This document shows positions 27,001 through 35,111 of a stretch of DNA of 64,000 bases, one piece after another; position 1 is the stretch's first letter; every line of letters starts with the position of its first letter. The notes beneath the pieces are model-generated. The model saw only the letters and a program-made list of their open reading frames with translations. It did no database searches and was not told where the DNA came from. Source of the DNA: Cupriavidus sp. 2SB (GTDB lineage: Bacteria; Pseudomonadota; Gammaproteobacteria; Burkholderiales; Burkholderiaceae). The stretch covers positions 29,052 to 93,051 of the forward strand of contig NZ_SCMX01000021.1 in the NCBI RefSeq assembly GCF_005503625.1. The letters run 5' to 3'. A program made the position numbers and the translations under genes.

Positions 27001-28853
27001 ATATCCGGAGATCCATTGAGATCTCTGAAGCCGCCCAGCTGGTCGTTGTCGTAAGAGGACACGCTGGAGTTGAAGACCAGTGCGTTGAGCGGCGTGCAGT
27101 AAGGCGCCCGGTTCGGATGCGATGGCGGCAGGTCCATCGGGTTGGTCCACGCGGGTTGCGTCAGCCCCAGCGTGGCATCCTTGCCGTAGCGGGATGGCAG
27201 GAATGCGCTGGTCGGTTGCTTGCCGCCAAAGTAACGCAATGTCTCGACGAAGATTTCCGAGATCGGGTTGCCCCACGTGGAGCAGTTGCCCTCCGAAGCC
27301 GTCCTGATCGGATTGCCGTAACTGCCGCGTTCAATGCTCGCCTGCTGGTAGCTACACTGGTCCGCATTGACGTAGCTGCCTTCTCTGTAGCTGTAGCCGT
27401 AGGGGCGCAGCCTGTCGATATTCCAGACAATGCCTCTGACAGCATCGCTTGACCTGCCATAGGAAAACTCACCGGTGCCCGGGTGGATCTCCGACGCAAA
27501 GTTGGTCACATTTCGCCGCAATACGCCGCCGGAAACGTTCCGGTCGTAGCTGCCGGTCATCAGGCCGAACAGCATCTGGCCCGATTCCCCATACTTCTGC
27601 AGCAGCCCGAATGGCTTGTAGCTGGAGCCGTACTGCTTGCAGTTCTCGGAACCGATCAGGCCGGGCACGCACACTTGCACGCGCGCGTTGAATACACCGG
27701 TCCCCTGCCCGAAGCCAAGGCCGCGCATGGACTGAGATGGATTCTCTGCCGATGAATTCATGCCCGATATCGCCGCGCGATTGCCGTTCGACGAACCCCA
27801 GATGGTGACGCCGTCGATGGTGGGCAGGAAGTTGCGCTGCGTGCTACTGGCTTCCGAGGACCAACTGCACTGCCGGTGCTCGGAAGCGCCCCACGTTGCA
27901 TAGTTTCCCGCGGCCACTCGGATCTGAGGTGGCTGGTGGTTGTACTGCGAGTTGCTGCTCTGCTGGTCCCTCGGCGTGACGTTGCACAGTGTCAAGCCAC
28001 CCCGCGTCAGGTTTGTCACGATCCAGGACGAGAACCTTGCCCTCGTGTTGGTGGGGTTCGAGATGTCGCCGGCGTAGAACACCACGGAGACGTTGCCGGG
28101 ATTCCGCCGCATGACCCAGCCCGTCATCGACGTGCCCGCTGCTGCGCCCGAGGCCGGCTCGAACCGTAACTGATCGCCTGGCTCTACCTGGCTCATGTCG
28201 TCGATCACAACCTTGGCCACTGCGGAGGACAGTGTCATGGGCGTCCTGGATCTCAGCGTGCCAATAGCGGATGCGACTTCCACCGTGAACGGCACCAGTT
28301 GGGCCACATCGGGTCCGTTATAGAACTTGGCCCAGGCGTGGGCGTCCGTCGGCAGGAAGGCACGTTCCAGCACGGTCGTGGTCGCGGTATCCGTCGATCG
28401 CGTGCCGCCGTACAGGATCTTGCGCACCTCGTCGATGCGGCTCATCGTGGCCCAGTTCAGGAAGTTGCCGCTCCAGGTCTTTCCGTCGCAATACTTGCTG
28501 TCGGTGATCGACTTCGGTACGAAGCCCTGGATCGTGGTCCTGTCGTAGTCGTAGCACTTGTCCGAGTCGAAGTACCCGGCGTACTCGATGCTGTGCTTGT
28601 ACGTCGTATCCAGCTGGCCATCGCCGTCCAGATCCGAGTAATCGTTGTACGCCTTCTGGTGCAGCGTGTGGTCCTTGGTCAGGTCGATCATGACCATGGG
28701 GGAGATGTTGCCGCCGGTGTACAACGGCTGCTGGGCCAGATTGAGTTGCGGGCCAGCGGCGTAGGCCGTGGCGATGGCGAGCATGCACGATGTTGCAAGC
28801 AGGACACCTTGCGCGCGACTCGCGAAGCGACGGATGGAAGTGGATTGGGTCAT
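24066..28853 (-). CDS. pilY1: PilY1 type IV pilus tip adhesin/assembly factor (cluster C)
   Basis: The full-length paralog, 1595 residues, with a signal peptide ending near ATAYA. The mature N-terminus carries an EF-hand-like DLDGDGQLD at 74-82 and MVMIDLTKD, then a long von Willebrand-like region. The C-terminal propeller has [45 protein letters not shown] and a canonical calcium loop DANGDFVAD (D1317, N1319, D1321, D1325) just before AIYAGDLHGNVWKFDVSG. In Pseudomonas PilY1 the equivalent loop controls pilus extension and retraction by calcium; the same role here is inferred. It is the only one of the three PilY1 copies here with that loop. Confidence 0.94.
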   Translation of the reverse strand: MTQSTSIRRFASRAQGVLLATSCMLAIATAYAAGPQLNLAQQPLYTGGNISPMVMIDLTKDHTLHQKAYNDYSDLDGDGQLDTTYKHSIEYAGYFDSDKCYDYDRTTIQGFVPKSITDSKYCDGKTWSGNFLNWATMSRIDEVRKILYGGTRSTDTATTTVLERAFLPTDAHAWAKFYNGPDVAQLVPFTVEVASAIGTLRSRTPMTLSSAVAKVVIDDMSQVEPGDQLRFEPASGAAAGTSMTGWVMRRNPGNVSVVFYAGDISNPTNTRARFSSWIVTNLTRGGLTLCNVTPRDQQSSNSQYNHQPPQIRVAAGNYATWGASEHRQCSWSSEASSTQRNFLPTIDGVTIWGSSNGNRAAISGMNSSAENPSQSMRGLGFGQGTGVFNARVQVCVPGLIGSENCKQYGSSYKPFGLLQKYGESGQMLFGLMTGSYDRNVSGGVLRRNVTNFASEIHPGTGEFSYGRSSDAVRGIVWNIDRLRPYGYSYREGSYVNADQCSYQQASIERGSYGNPIRTASEGNCSTWGNPISEIFVETLRYFGGKQPTSAFLPSRYGKDATLGLTQPAWTNPMDLPPSHPNRAPYCTPLNALVFNSSVSSYDNDQLGGFRDLNGSPDISTYTNRVGIGEGISGGRWFAGGVRGSTIDNLCSAKAVNNFSDVLGICPEGPSQRGTFQIAGAAYFARTNRLRSPAAAAALGVPDRDTTSLRMNTYAVQLATNTPKINVDVNGKLVTIMPAHRLHPQYPNSITAPASTGTLVDFKVISQTATHGKFYVAWEDSVAGGDYDQDNWGILSYRVSGDNITVSTRVVSASSSNGQGFGYTISGTTQDGPHFHSGIYDFRYNDPVPIAVMPRNAPINNSGGCARCNFGDPETSVTYTANGKAASQFHDPLLYAAKWGGFKDLNGNGIPDLASEWDVRKADGSSGSDGLPDNYFYATNPGALAAALERAFLSILKTSSSAAVAASTSSLQTDTSIFQARFNSADWSGQLLAYALDKNGDVVTPPRWDAANSFKGVRQTDRKILTYNTADNTSGGIPFRWARLPLAYRTALNGSDSQGSKRLLWLRGHQVNEGGGESQFRQRPVTVLGDIANSSPQYVGSPAAGYVEPGYANFVVSQRSRKPMIYVGANDGMLHAFSADMSANGDGGKEMFAYVPSPLYSKLANLTSSSYVHNYFVDGTPTVGDVHINNSWKTVLVGGLGGGGKGIYALDVTNPTAINESTAGSTVLWEFTSNDDPDLGYTYGKPAIVRLGNGKWAAVFGNGLNSTEARGSIFIVFLDRTPGNKSWRLGTDYVKLTVNDAAAARTRSNGIMQVYIADANGDFVADAIYAGDLHGNVWKFDVSGKVATDYQATRQLLFTATDAAGNAQPITTGFAGMRHRRGGHIVMFGTGRYVEVSDPGNMSTQAVYGIWDKGSHAQPTITRSQLVQQTITMETQASTGDFYRVLSKNPVNYATGAMGWYLNLTSPGTAAQGERVVYDPQMQGTRLMFSTLTPSSDLCSGGGTGWQMVMDALTGAQTVSMFDVNRDGRLDASDRLGGSGGTTGQAVSGKKSNELVTNAAVLGNHAYLSGNKEEPTHTKFNTDAAPGRVSWRQILQ

Positions 28854-28889
28854 GATGCGTTTGACGGTGAAGGTGTCAAAGGGGTGTCG

Positions 28890-29471
28890 TCAGAAGCGGA
28901 CGATTTCCTGCACCATCACCTTGGTGCCAGGGTTGGCGCCGTAACCGATCGCCGTAATGCGGAACACGTACTTGTTGGAGCCGAGCGCGATATCGGTCGG
29001 CTCCTTGAATGGTTCGATCAGATAGCGGGGTTGCTTCGACACGCCATTGGCGCCGGCATCGCGCGCATGGATCGTCGGCATCTTCTGCGCGGCCGTGAGA
29101 CCGGTCATTTCTCCAAGTTCGACGGAGTGTTGTGGGTCTTCGATATAGAGGTCCCAGGCCTGCGTGCCTGACGTCGCGTGCTGGCAGTAGCCCTTGAATC
29201 CGTCCATATCGCAGGTGGGCGACGAGCCCGTCAGGCCGTTGAGCATGCGAACCTGGGAGATGTCCGCGCGCGCGTCGCGCAGCGCGGATTCCGCCGCCTG
29301 GAGCGCGATGCTCTCATCGCGCGTGTTGCGGGCCAGACGTTCGGCATTGAGGCTCATCGTACTGGCAGCAAGCCCTGCGAGCGTCAGGATGACCAGGAGC
29401 AGCAGGACGAGGATCAGCGACATGCCACGCTGTCTGGCGTGGCGGGGTGACCGAGAGAGGGGAGGATGCAT
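28890..29471 (-). CDS. pilX: PilX-like minor pilin (cluster C)
   Basis: A 193-residue PilX minor pilin. The hydrophobic segment RG/MSLILVLLLLVILTLAGLAAS lacks Glu5 as expected. SIALQAAESALRDARADI and PRYLIEPFKEPTD are the family-shared stretches, and VMVQEIVRF ends the protein. The start at 29471 ([16 protein letters not shown]) lies 8 bases after the PilW stop. Confidence 0.87.
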   Translation of the reverse strand: MHPPLSRSPRHARQRGMSLILVLLLLVILTLAGLAASTMSLNAERLARNTRDESIALQAAESALRDARADISQVRMLNGLTGSSPTCDMDGFKGYCQHATSGTQAWDLYIEDPQHSVELGEMTGLTAAQKMPTIHARDAGANGVSKQPRYLIEPFKEPTDIALGSNKYVFRITAIGYGANPGTKVMVQEIVRF

Positions 29472-29478
29472 GGCCGGC

Positions 29479-30321
29479 CTATGGCAGTCGATTGCGAAGG
29501 GCGATGTAGAACGTGAAGTGCCGGTGCAGACGGCCATCGGCCGCAATCCTCACCACGCTGCCGGCATCGCCGGCGGGCGCCACGTCATTCGGCGCATAGG
29601 TGTTGCCGAAATGGTTGACGATCGGCTTTTCCATGATCGGGTTGTTGGTGCTGGCGCCGCGCAGCAGCACGGACACGCGCAGCGCCACCACGTTATCGAT
29701 GTGCGCAGTGGCGCCGGGTGGAACGAAGCGATTGACGACGCCGTCGTCATCGGTGTCTTCGCCCAACAGCAGTTGGAAGGCTTCGACATTGCGGAACAGC
29801 GGTGTCGCCACGCCGTTGACCACGCATTGCAGCCAGGGCACGCCATCGGGGTCATTGAGGATTGAATAGACCTCGGTGGTTTCCACGTTGCTGCTCACGT
29901 CATTGCCGCTGCAATCCACCGTGCTGCCATCGGCCTGCGGGAAATGGGGAGAATCCGCAGCGGCTGCCGGGTCCGCGCCAGCCTGTGACGAGCCGAAGTA
30001 GCGCAAGGTCAGGCTATCGCTGGCGTTGACGCCGGTATCGTTGGTGGCTTCCAGGCTTGGTGACGCGAACTCGTTGCTCGCGAACAGGAAGTCGGTGTAG
30101 CCGATCTGGCGCGCCTGACGCAACAGCAACTGCGCGATGGCACGCGCGTTTTCCTGAATCTCGCCTACGTCGCCTTGCGTGGCATGGGTGCGCCGCTCCG
30201 AGATGAAGAGCGATGTGGCGGCAAGTATCAGCAGCATGCTGATCACCATGCCGACCATCAGCTCGACCAACGTGAAGCCGCTTGCCGCGCGGCGGCGGAT
30301 GTGACGGTTGGACGTTGTCAT
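29479..30321 (-). CDS. pilW: PilW-like minor pilin (cluster C)
   Basis: A 280-residue PilW minor pilin with prepilin site SG/FTLVELMVGMVISMLLILAATSLF. PilW-type features are EIQENARAIAQLLLRQARQIGYTDF, a QLLLGEDTDDDGVVNRF acidic loop that could bind a metal ion, and VSVLLRGAS followed by FYIALRNRLP. The start overlaps the PilV stop as ATGA. Confidence 0.88.
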   Translation of the reverse strand: MTTSNRHIRRRAASGFTLVELMVGMVISMLLILAATSLFISERRTHATQGDVGEIQENARAIAQLLLRQARQIGYTDFLFASNEFASPSLEATNDTGVNASDSLTLRYFGSSQAGADPAAAADSPHFPQADGSTVDCSGNDVSSNVETTEVYSILNDPDGVPWLQCVVNGVATPLFRNVEAFQLLLGEDTDDDGVVNRFVPPGATAHIDNVVALRVSVLLRGASTNNPIMEKPIVNHFGNTYAPNDVAPAGDAGSVVRIAADGRLHRHFTFYIALRNRLP

Positions 30322-30836
30322 GGGATGAGCGCGGTCGAGAAGCGCTGGATGGTGTTGCCGTCGTCTTCGCTCCAGAAGACCTTGATGACATATGGCGCGT
30401 CAGCGTGGGGTTCGCAGCCGTTCTTCCCGGCTGCCGATCCGGTGCCGTCGTTTGGTGTGCCATCGGTGCAGACGATCCCGTCACCGTTCGGCATCGTGGC
30501 CTGCACGTTGGCCAGCCATGTGGCGTAGGTGGTGGCCGCCATCTCGTCGGGTGTGCAGCCCGCTGCCGTAAAACAATCGGTAACGGGCGTGGCGGCAGGC
30601 GAATTGAAGGTGCCGTTGTTGACGGCTGTGCTGTTGGTGCGAAGCTGGTCCGCGAGGTTGTAGGTCATCAGCGCGGCATAGTTGCGTGTCGATGCCGTGC
30701 GTGAATCCATCAACGTCTGCAACTGCAGGTTGGCAAGCGCGAGCATGCCGATGGACAGCACCACCAGCGTGACCAGTGCCTCGATCAACGAGAAGCCACG
30801 AGACATGGGCATTGGAGAGATGTGGGTCGGCGTCAT
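30318..30836 (-). CDS. pilV: PilV-like minor pilin (cluster C)
   Basis: A 172-residue PilV minor pilin with prepilin site RG/FSLIEALVTLVVLSIGMLALANLQ and the helix NYAALMTYNLADQLRTN. The ATG at 30836 overlaps the FimT stop as ATGA, so I prefer it to a GTG two codons upstream. The Cys-rich middle (CFTAAGC...CTDG...GCEPHADAPYVIKVFW) is typical of PilV. Confidence 0.87.
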   Translation of the reverse strand: MTPTHISPMPMSRGFSLIEALVTLVVLSIGMLALANLQLQTLMDSRTASTRNYAALMTYNLADQLRTNSTAVNNGTFNSPAATPVTDCFTAAGCTPDEMAATTYATWLANVQATMPNGDGIVCTDGTPNDGTGSAAGKNGCEPHADAPYVIKVFWSEDDGNTIQRFSTALIP

Positions 30837-31375
30837 GGACACGTTGACTGCGACTGCGTATAAGGGCGGCCACTGCCGGTCATGAATACCGTTTTGCCCG
30901 CATCCGTGGCATTTTTTCCGCAGAACTTCCAGCTTGCATTGGGTGCTGTGGACACTCCGGTCGAGCGCATGCGCACGCGGTTCGACGTAGTGCCGAGATT
31001 GGCAGCGGCAATGTCGGTGCTGGTCTGTGGCGGATCACTGTTGCGGATCAGTTCTTCCGTCCTGTCGAACGCACCGTCGTTGTCCGCATCGACGAACAGG
31101 ATGCGGCGCAAGGTCCAGTTGTTGGAGCAGGCGTTGCCGGCATCGACAGGGCACAGCGTGACGGTGGCGTTGCGCCGGGCCGCTTCGCTGCGTGCGAGTT
31201 CGAGATCGGCAAACAGCCGCGTGGCGTCTGCGGACAGCCGGCTGTTATGGAGGAAGGATTGGAGGTTCGGAGTGGCGACGGCGGCCAGCGTGGCCAGCAC
31301 CGAGAGGGTCACCATCAACTCGATCAGCGTGACCCCGCGCGCGCCCCGGTGATTGCCAGGTGCGATTGCGCGCAT
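30833..31375 (-). CDS. fimT: FimT/FimU-type minor pilin (cluster C)
   Basis: A GspH/FimT minor pilin of 180 residues with prepilin site RG/VTLIELMVTLSVLATLAAVATPNL and the helix RLSADATRLFADLELARSEAARR, then a domain ending in GRPYTQSQSTCP. I start at ATG 31375 (MRAIAPGNHRGARG), which gives a normal short leader with a GGGGG stretch upstream. The frame is open back to an ATG at 31480 with its own good ribosome site; those 35 extra codons carry a second pilin-like leader (see findings). It is the first gene of the canonical cluster. Confidence 0.83.
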   Translation of the reverse strand: MRAIAPGNHRGARGVTLIELMVTLSVLATLAAVATPNLQSFLHNSRLSADATRLFADLELARSEAARRNATVTLCPVDAGNACSNNWTLRRILFVDADNDGAFDRTEELIRNSDPPQTSTDIAAANLGTTSNRVRMRSTGVSTAPNASWKFCGKNATDAGKTVFMTGSGRPYTQSQSTCP

Positions 31376-31454
31376 GTGAACAGCCCCCGGCGCATCCGTT
31401 GCCACGCCCGCAATGAATCCAGGCGCGGACAGCAAAGGCGTCAGAAAGCCTGCT

Positions 31455-31765
31455 GCCTTTCGGCAGAAAGACTGACCCATTTGTGATTCCCGTCAAAAAA
31501 GCGACTGCTCTCTTTGTTTTTTGCCGGGGGCGCTGGACTACTGTGCGTCCGGGCCTCTGAGGGTCCGGGTCCGCTGGATGGCGCTGCTGTTGCGCGGCGC
31601 TTTGGTGTCATGTTGGTGCGATGCAACCGCACTCGTGCACCGGCCTTCTATTCGATGGAGGCCGATGCAAATTAAACAGCATTTTTGGGGAGGGATCTAC
31701 CCCTTTCGTGGGGTGGGAGTCGCGATCTCGTCAAGAACATCGCGGAATTCAGAGACATCCTCGAA
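31455..31765. repeat. Promoter/leader segment of cluster C and nrdR 3' end (copy 2 of the duplication)
   Basis: The counterpart of 23085-23385. It spans the start of the long fimT frame, the gap between fimT and nrdR (31481-31696) and the last codons of nrdR. The gap must hold the cluster C promoter unless nrdR reads through; TTTAAT on the minus strand near 31675 aligns with TCTAAT in copy 1 and is a possible -10 box. Confidence 0.82.
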
Positions 31766-32164
31766 ACTTCGATAGACCGAGGCAAAGCGGATGTACGCGA
31801 TCTTGTCGAGCTTGCGCAGTTCGCGCATGACCAGTTCGCCAACCTGGCTGCTCGGGATTTCCTTCTCACCCAGCGCCAGCAGTTTTTCTTCGATACGCGT
31901 GATGGCTTCGTCGATGGCTTCGGCGGATACCGGGCGCTTGCGTAGCGCCAGCCGCATCGAATCCTTGAGTTTGCCGCGCGTGTAGTCCACGCGGGAGCCG
32001 TTCTTCTTGACGATGGCCGGGAAGAACAGTTCGATGCGCTCGTAGGTAGTGAACCGGCGGTCGCAAGCTTCGCAGCGCCGGCGGCGGCGTACCGTATCCC
32101 CGTCTTCGGACACGCGGCTATCGAGAACCTGGGTATTGGAGTGAGCGCAGAACGGGCATTTCAT
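31697..32164 (-). CDS. nrdR: Transcriptional repressor NrdR
   Basis: NrdR senses ATP/dATP through an ATP-cone and represses ribonucleotide reductase genes by binding NrdR boxes. The start at 32164 (MKCPFC) gives 155 residues. The zinc ribbon is C3-C6 and C31-C34 (CEAC), and the ATP-cone spans about 49-139 ([15 protein letters not shown]...). It lies downstream of glyA on the same strand, 152 bases away, with a strong stem between. In many proteobacteria nrdR precedes ribD; here 20 kb of pilin genes separate them. Confidence 0.97.
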   Translation of the reverse strand: MKCPFCAHSNTQVLDSRVSEDGDTVRRRRRCEACDRRFTTYERIELFFPAIVKKNGSRVDYTRGKLKDSMRLALRKRPVSAEAIDEAITRIEEKLLALGEKEIPSSQVGELVMRELRKLDKIAYIRFASVYRSFEDVSEFRDVLDEIATPTPRKG

Positions 32165-32238
32165 GCCTGAGCACCTGAAGAAAGAATCCAGCCCGCATTT
32201 TGCATCTTTTAGTTCAGCTGCGGACTTGAGATGGAACA

Positions 32239-32270
32239 ACGGCGCCGCCCGAAACTTGCGGCGGCGCCGT
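32239..32270 (-). terminator. Strong GC stem-loop between glyA and nrdR
   Basis: ACGGCGCCGCC and GGCGGCGCCGT flank a 10-base loop and would form an 11-bp GC stem. On the minus strand only a weak TTGTT follows, so it could be a partial terminator or a 3'-end stabiliser of the glyA message. Confidence 0.55.
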
Positions 32271-32316
32271 CAGTGCGTGCCCACTATCCTGCGGTGAGCA
32301 CGCGTCGGCAGATGGC

Positions 32317-33564
32317 TCAGCCGTACACCGGGAAGCGGCGGGTCAGGGCGGAGACTTGCTCGCGCACCTTCGCGATGTTGGCTTCGTCGTGCGGGTTGTC
32401 CAGCACGTCGGCGATCAGGTTGGCCACCTGGCGGGCTTCATCTTCCTTGAAGCCGCGTGTGGTCATGGCCGGCGAACCCAGGCGAACACCCGACGTCACG
32501 AACGGCTTTTCCGGATCGTTCGGAATGGCGTTCTTGTTGACGGTGATATGTGCATCGCCGAGGATCTTCTCGGCTTCCTTGCCGGTGATCTTCTTGGCGC
32601 GCAGGTCCACCAGCATCACGTGGCTCTCGGTCTTGCCGGAGACGATGCGCAGGCCGCGCGAAATCAGCGTCTCGGCCATGACGGCGGCGTTCTTCACCAC
32701 CTGTTCCTGGTAGGCCTTGAACTCGGGCTGCAGCGCTTCCTTGAAGGCCACGGCCTTGCCGGCGATCACGTGCATCAGCGGGCCACCCTGGATACCCGGG
32801 AAAATTGCCGAGTTGATGGCCTTCTCATGCTCGGCCTTCATCAGGATCACGCCGCCGCGCGGGCCGCGCAGGCTCTTGTGCGTGGTGGTGGTCACGAAAT
32901 CGGCGTGCGGCACCGGGTTCGGATACACACCCGCGGCGATCAGGCCGGCGTAGTGGGCCATGTCCACCATGAAGTAGGCGCCAACAGCCTTGGCCACCTG
33001 GGCGATGCGTTCGAAGTCGATGCGCAGCGAGAACGCCGAGGCACCGGCGATGATCATCTTCGGCTTGGTTTCCTGGGCCTTCTTTTCCAGGGCATCGTAG
33101 TCAATGTCTTCCTGGGCGTTCAGGCCGTAGCTGACCACATTGAACCACTTGCCGCTCATGTTCAGTGCCATGCCGTGGGTCAGGTGACCGCCTTCGGCCA
33201 GGCTCATGCCCATGATCGTGTCGCCCGGCTTGAGCATGGCGAAGAACACGCCCTGGTTGGCTTGCGAGCCCGAGTTCGGCTGAACGTTGGCGGCATCGGC
33301 GCCAAACAGCTGCTTCACGCGGTCGATGGCCAGTTGCTCCACCACGTCGACGTACTCGCAGCCGCCGTAGTAACGCTTGCCGGGATAGCCTTCGGCGTAC
33401 TTGTTGGTCAGTTGCGAGCCCTGGGCGGCCATCACGGCCGGCGAGGTGTAGTTTTCGGAAGCAATCAGTTCGATGTGGTCTTCCTGGCGCTGGTTTTCCT
33501 TCTGGATAGCGGCGAAGACTTCGGGGTCGATCTGCTCGATCGTGAAACGGCTGCGTTCAAACAT
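32317..33564 (-). CDS. glyA: Serine hydroxymethyltransferase
   Basis: GlyA interconverts serine plus tetrahydrofolate and glycine plus 5,10-methylene-tetrahydrofolate, the main one-carbon source for purines and thymidylate. The start at 33564 ([16 protein letters not shown]) gives 415 residues, the family norm. The PLP lysine is K230 in [14 protein letters not shown]; other marks are [29 protein letters not shown] and [10 protein letters not shown]. Expression is probably controlled by the ZTP riboswitch in its leader, tying one-carbon supply to purine intermediates. Confidence 0.98.
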   Translation of the reverse strand: MFERSRFTIEQIDPEVFAAIQKENQRQEDHIELIASENYTSPAVMAAQGSQLTNKYAEGYPGKRYYGGCEYVDVVEQLAIDRVKQLFGADAANVQPNSGSQANQGVFFAMLKPGDTIMGMSLAEGGHLTHGMALNMSGKWFNVVSYGLNAQEDIDYDALEKKAQETKPKMIIAGASAFSLRIDFERIAQVAKAVGAYFMVDMAHYAGLIAAGVYPNPVPHADFVTTTTHKSLRGPRGGVILMKAEHEKAINSAIFPGIQGGPLMHVIAGKAVAFKEALQPEFKAYQEQVVKNAAVMAETLISRGLRIVSGKTESHVMLVDLRAKKITGKEAEKILGDAHITVNKNAIPNDPEKPFVTSGVRLGSPAMTTRGFKEDEARQVANLIADVLDNPHDEANIAKVREQVSALTRRFPVYG

Positions 33565-33737
33565 GGCGTGACTCGTCGGTAAAAAGGGGAGCGGATGGCA
33601 CAAACGGCATGAGAATCGTGTGTGACCGGCTGGGATGAATCTTGGCTGAATCTGGGATAGGGCGCGCGGGGAAAGCACGGCGTCCTGCTCCGGACTGGTA
33701 TGTACCAGCCGGTGCGGGGCGCACCCTGCTTCCCATT

Positions 33738-33833
33738 CGCTGCCCAGGCGAGCGGCAGGCGCTTATGAACTTCACGCCTAAAGATCTTGCGCTTCCTCGT
33801 GGTAGTACCCACTGACTTCGCCAGTCGCGCAAG
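33738..33833 (-). ncRNA. ZTP/ZMP riboswitch (pfl motif) in the glyA leader
   Basis: On the minus strand the outer stem CTTGCGC/GCGCAAG encloses GACTGGCG and GTGGGTACTACCAC-GAGGA, followed after a short linker by CCGCTCGCCTGGGCAG. These are the invariant blocks of the pfl RNA, which binds ZTP or ZMP (AICAR nucleotides that rise when 10-formyl-tetrahydrofolate is short) and turns on one-carbon genes. glyA is a known target in betaproteobacteria. Between it and the start codon a hairpin CTGGTA-CA-TACCAG (about 33693-33706) may be part of the expression platform; there is no T-run. Confidence 0.95.
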
Positions 33834-33851
33834 GTGGAATGGTTGCCGCAG

Positions 33852-33880
33852 AGTTTATGCGAACGCGCGGCTTGCTGCAA
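33852..33880 (-). promoter_or_regulatory. Promoter of glyA
   Basis: Read on the minus strand: TTGCAG (33880-33875), 17 bases, TAAACT (33857-33852). Transcription would start near 33845, just ahead of the riboswitch, which supports both calls. Confidence 0.7.
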
Positions 33881-34006
33881 GCCGGTGCACGGGTGGCGCA
33901 TGCCCCTCTACACCAGTCTCGTCAAGACCTTGTGGTGTATGGCTCGCAACTTGCTGTTGCAAAGTCGCATGCGGGTTAACCAGTGCGCTCCGTTACAATG
34001 CCCGCC

Positions 34007-34411
34007 ATGCCAAATTTCACATGGCCGTTGCGCGTGTATTGGGAAGATACCGACGCAGGCGGCGTGGTGTTTTACGCCAACTACCTGAAGTTTTTCGAAC
34101 GGGCGCGCACCGAATGGCTGCGCTCGCTCGGCGTCGAACAACAGACCCTCGCCGATCAGTCCGGTGTGGTCTTCGTCGTACGCAGTACCGCTGTGGAATA
34201 CAATGCGCCCGCCCGGCTGGATGACCAGCTGGAGATTCGTACGCATATTGAACGGGTCGGACCCGCATCGGTCCATTTCGCACAGGAAGCCTGGCGCGGC
34301 GAGCAGATGCTCGCCACCGGCAAGATCCGTGTGGGATGTGTCGACAAAAGCACGTTTAGGCCGGCTCCGATCCCTGCCCCTGTTCTCGCCACTATCAAAG
34401 ACGCCCGATGA
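34007..34411 (+). CDS. ybgC: Tol-Pal-associated acyl-CoA thioesterase YbgC
   Basis: A hot-dog fold thioesterase that opens tol-pal operons and acts on acyl-CoA or acyl-ACP, thought to be linked to phospholipid metabolism. The 134-residue protein has YWEDTDAGGVVFYANYLKFFERARTEWL; D16 is the expected catalytic Asp. The start at 34007 is chosen over an ATG three codons upstream by alignment with the family (MPNFTWPLRVYWEDTD). Its TGA overlaps the tolQ ATG. Confidence 0.95.
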   Translation: MPNFTWPLRVYWEDTDAGGVVFYANYLKFFERARTEWLRSLGVEQQTLADQSGVVFVVRSTAVEYNAPARLDDQLEIRTHIERVGPASVHFAQEAWRGEQMLATGKIRVGCVDKSTFRPAPIPAPVLATIKDAR

Positions 34412-35091
34412 ATCCAGTGACCGTCACGCAAGACATGTCGATCATTACGCTGGTGATGCACGCCAGCCTGTTGGCACAGGCCGTCATGGCGCTGCTGCTG
34501 GTGATGTCGCTGTTCTCATGGACTTACATTTTCCGCAAGCACCTCGCACTGCGTGCCGCCCGCACGCAGACCGAAGGCTTCGAACGTGATTTCTGGGCCG
34601 GCGGCGACCTCCAGGCGCTTTACAACAGCGCCGTGAACAATCGCCACAACACGGGCGCGCTCGAACGGATCTTCGAGTCCGGCATGGGCGAGTTCCTGAA
34701 GGCCCGCGAGCGCAGCAACGACGCCAGCGCATTGCTCGACGCCGCCCGCCGCGCCATGCGTGCCGCCTATCAGCGTGAGATGGATGTACTCGAATCGCAC
34801 CTGCCGTTCCTGGCGTCGGTCGGCTCCGTCAGCCCGTACATTGGCCTGTTCGGCACGGTGTGGGGCATCATGAATGCGTTCCGCGGCCTCTCGAATGTGC
34901 AGCAGGCTACGCTCGCATCGGTGGCCCCGGGTATTGCCGAAGCACTGGTTGCCACGGCCATCGGCCTGTTTGCCGCCATCCCCGCCGTGATTGCCTATAA
35001 CCGCTATGCCACCGAGATCGATCGCCTGGCCATCCGGTTCGAGAGCTTCATGGAAGAATTCCAGAACATCCTGCAGCGTCAGAGCCGCTAA
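34408..35091 (+). CDS. tolQ: Tol-Pal system inner-membrane proton channel protein TolQ
   Basis: TolQ is an ExbB/MotA-type inner-membrane protein that with TolR uses the proton gradient to energise TolA during cell constriction. It is 227 residues. The first membrane helix is about 15-38 (LLAQAVMALLLVMSLFSWTYIF), and the second and third span SVGSVSPYIGLFGTVWGIM and APGIAEALVATAIGLFAAIPAVIAYN, the most conserved parts of the family. It overlaps ybgC by four bases. Confidence 0.97.
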   Translation: MNPVTVTQDMSIITLVMHASLLAQAVMALLLVMSLFSWTYIFRKHLALRAARTQTEGFERDFWAGGDLQALYNSAVNNRHNTGALERIFESGMGEFLKARERSNDASALLDAARRAMRAAYQREMDVLESHLPFLASVGSVSPYIGLFGTVWGIMNAFRGLSNVQQATLASVAPGIAEALVATAIGLFAAIPAVIAYNRYATEIDRLAIRFESFMEEFQNILQRQSR

Positions 35092-35111
35092 ACAGTCGAG
35101 GAGCATCCCCC

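Noticed and set aside
11078..31375. Type II secretion pseudopilin operon
   Set aside because: FimT/GspH-like proteins also occur there, but PilY1, PilW, PilV and PilX define type IV pilus minor-pilin sets, and no gsp E/F/D genes are present.
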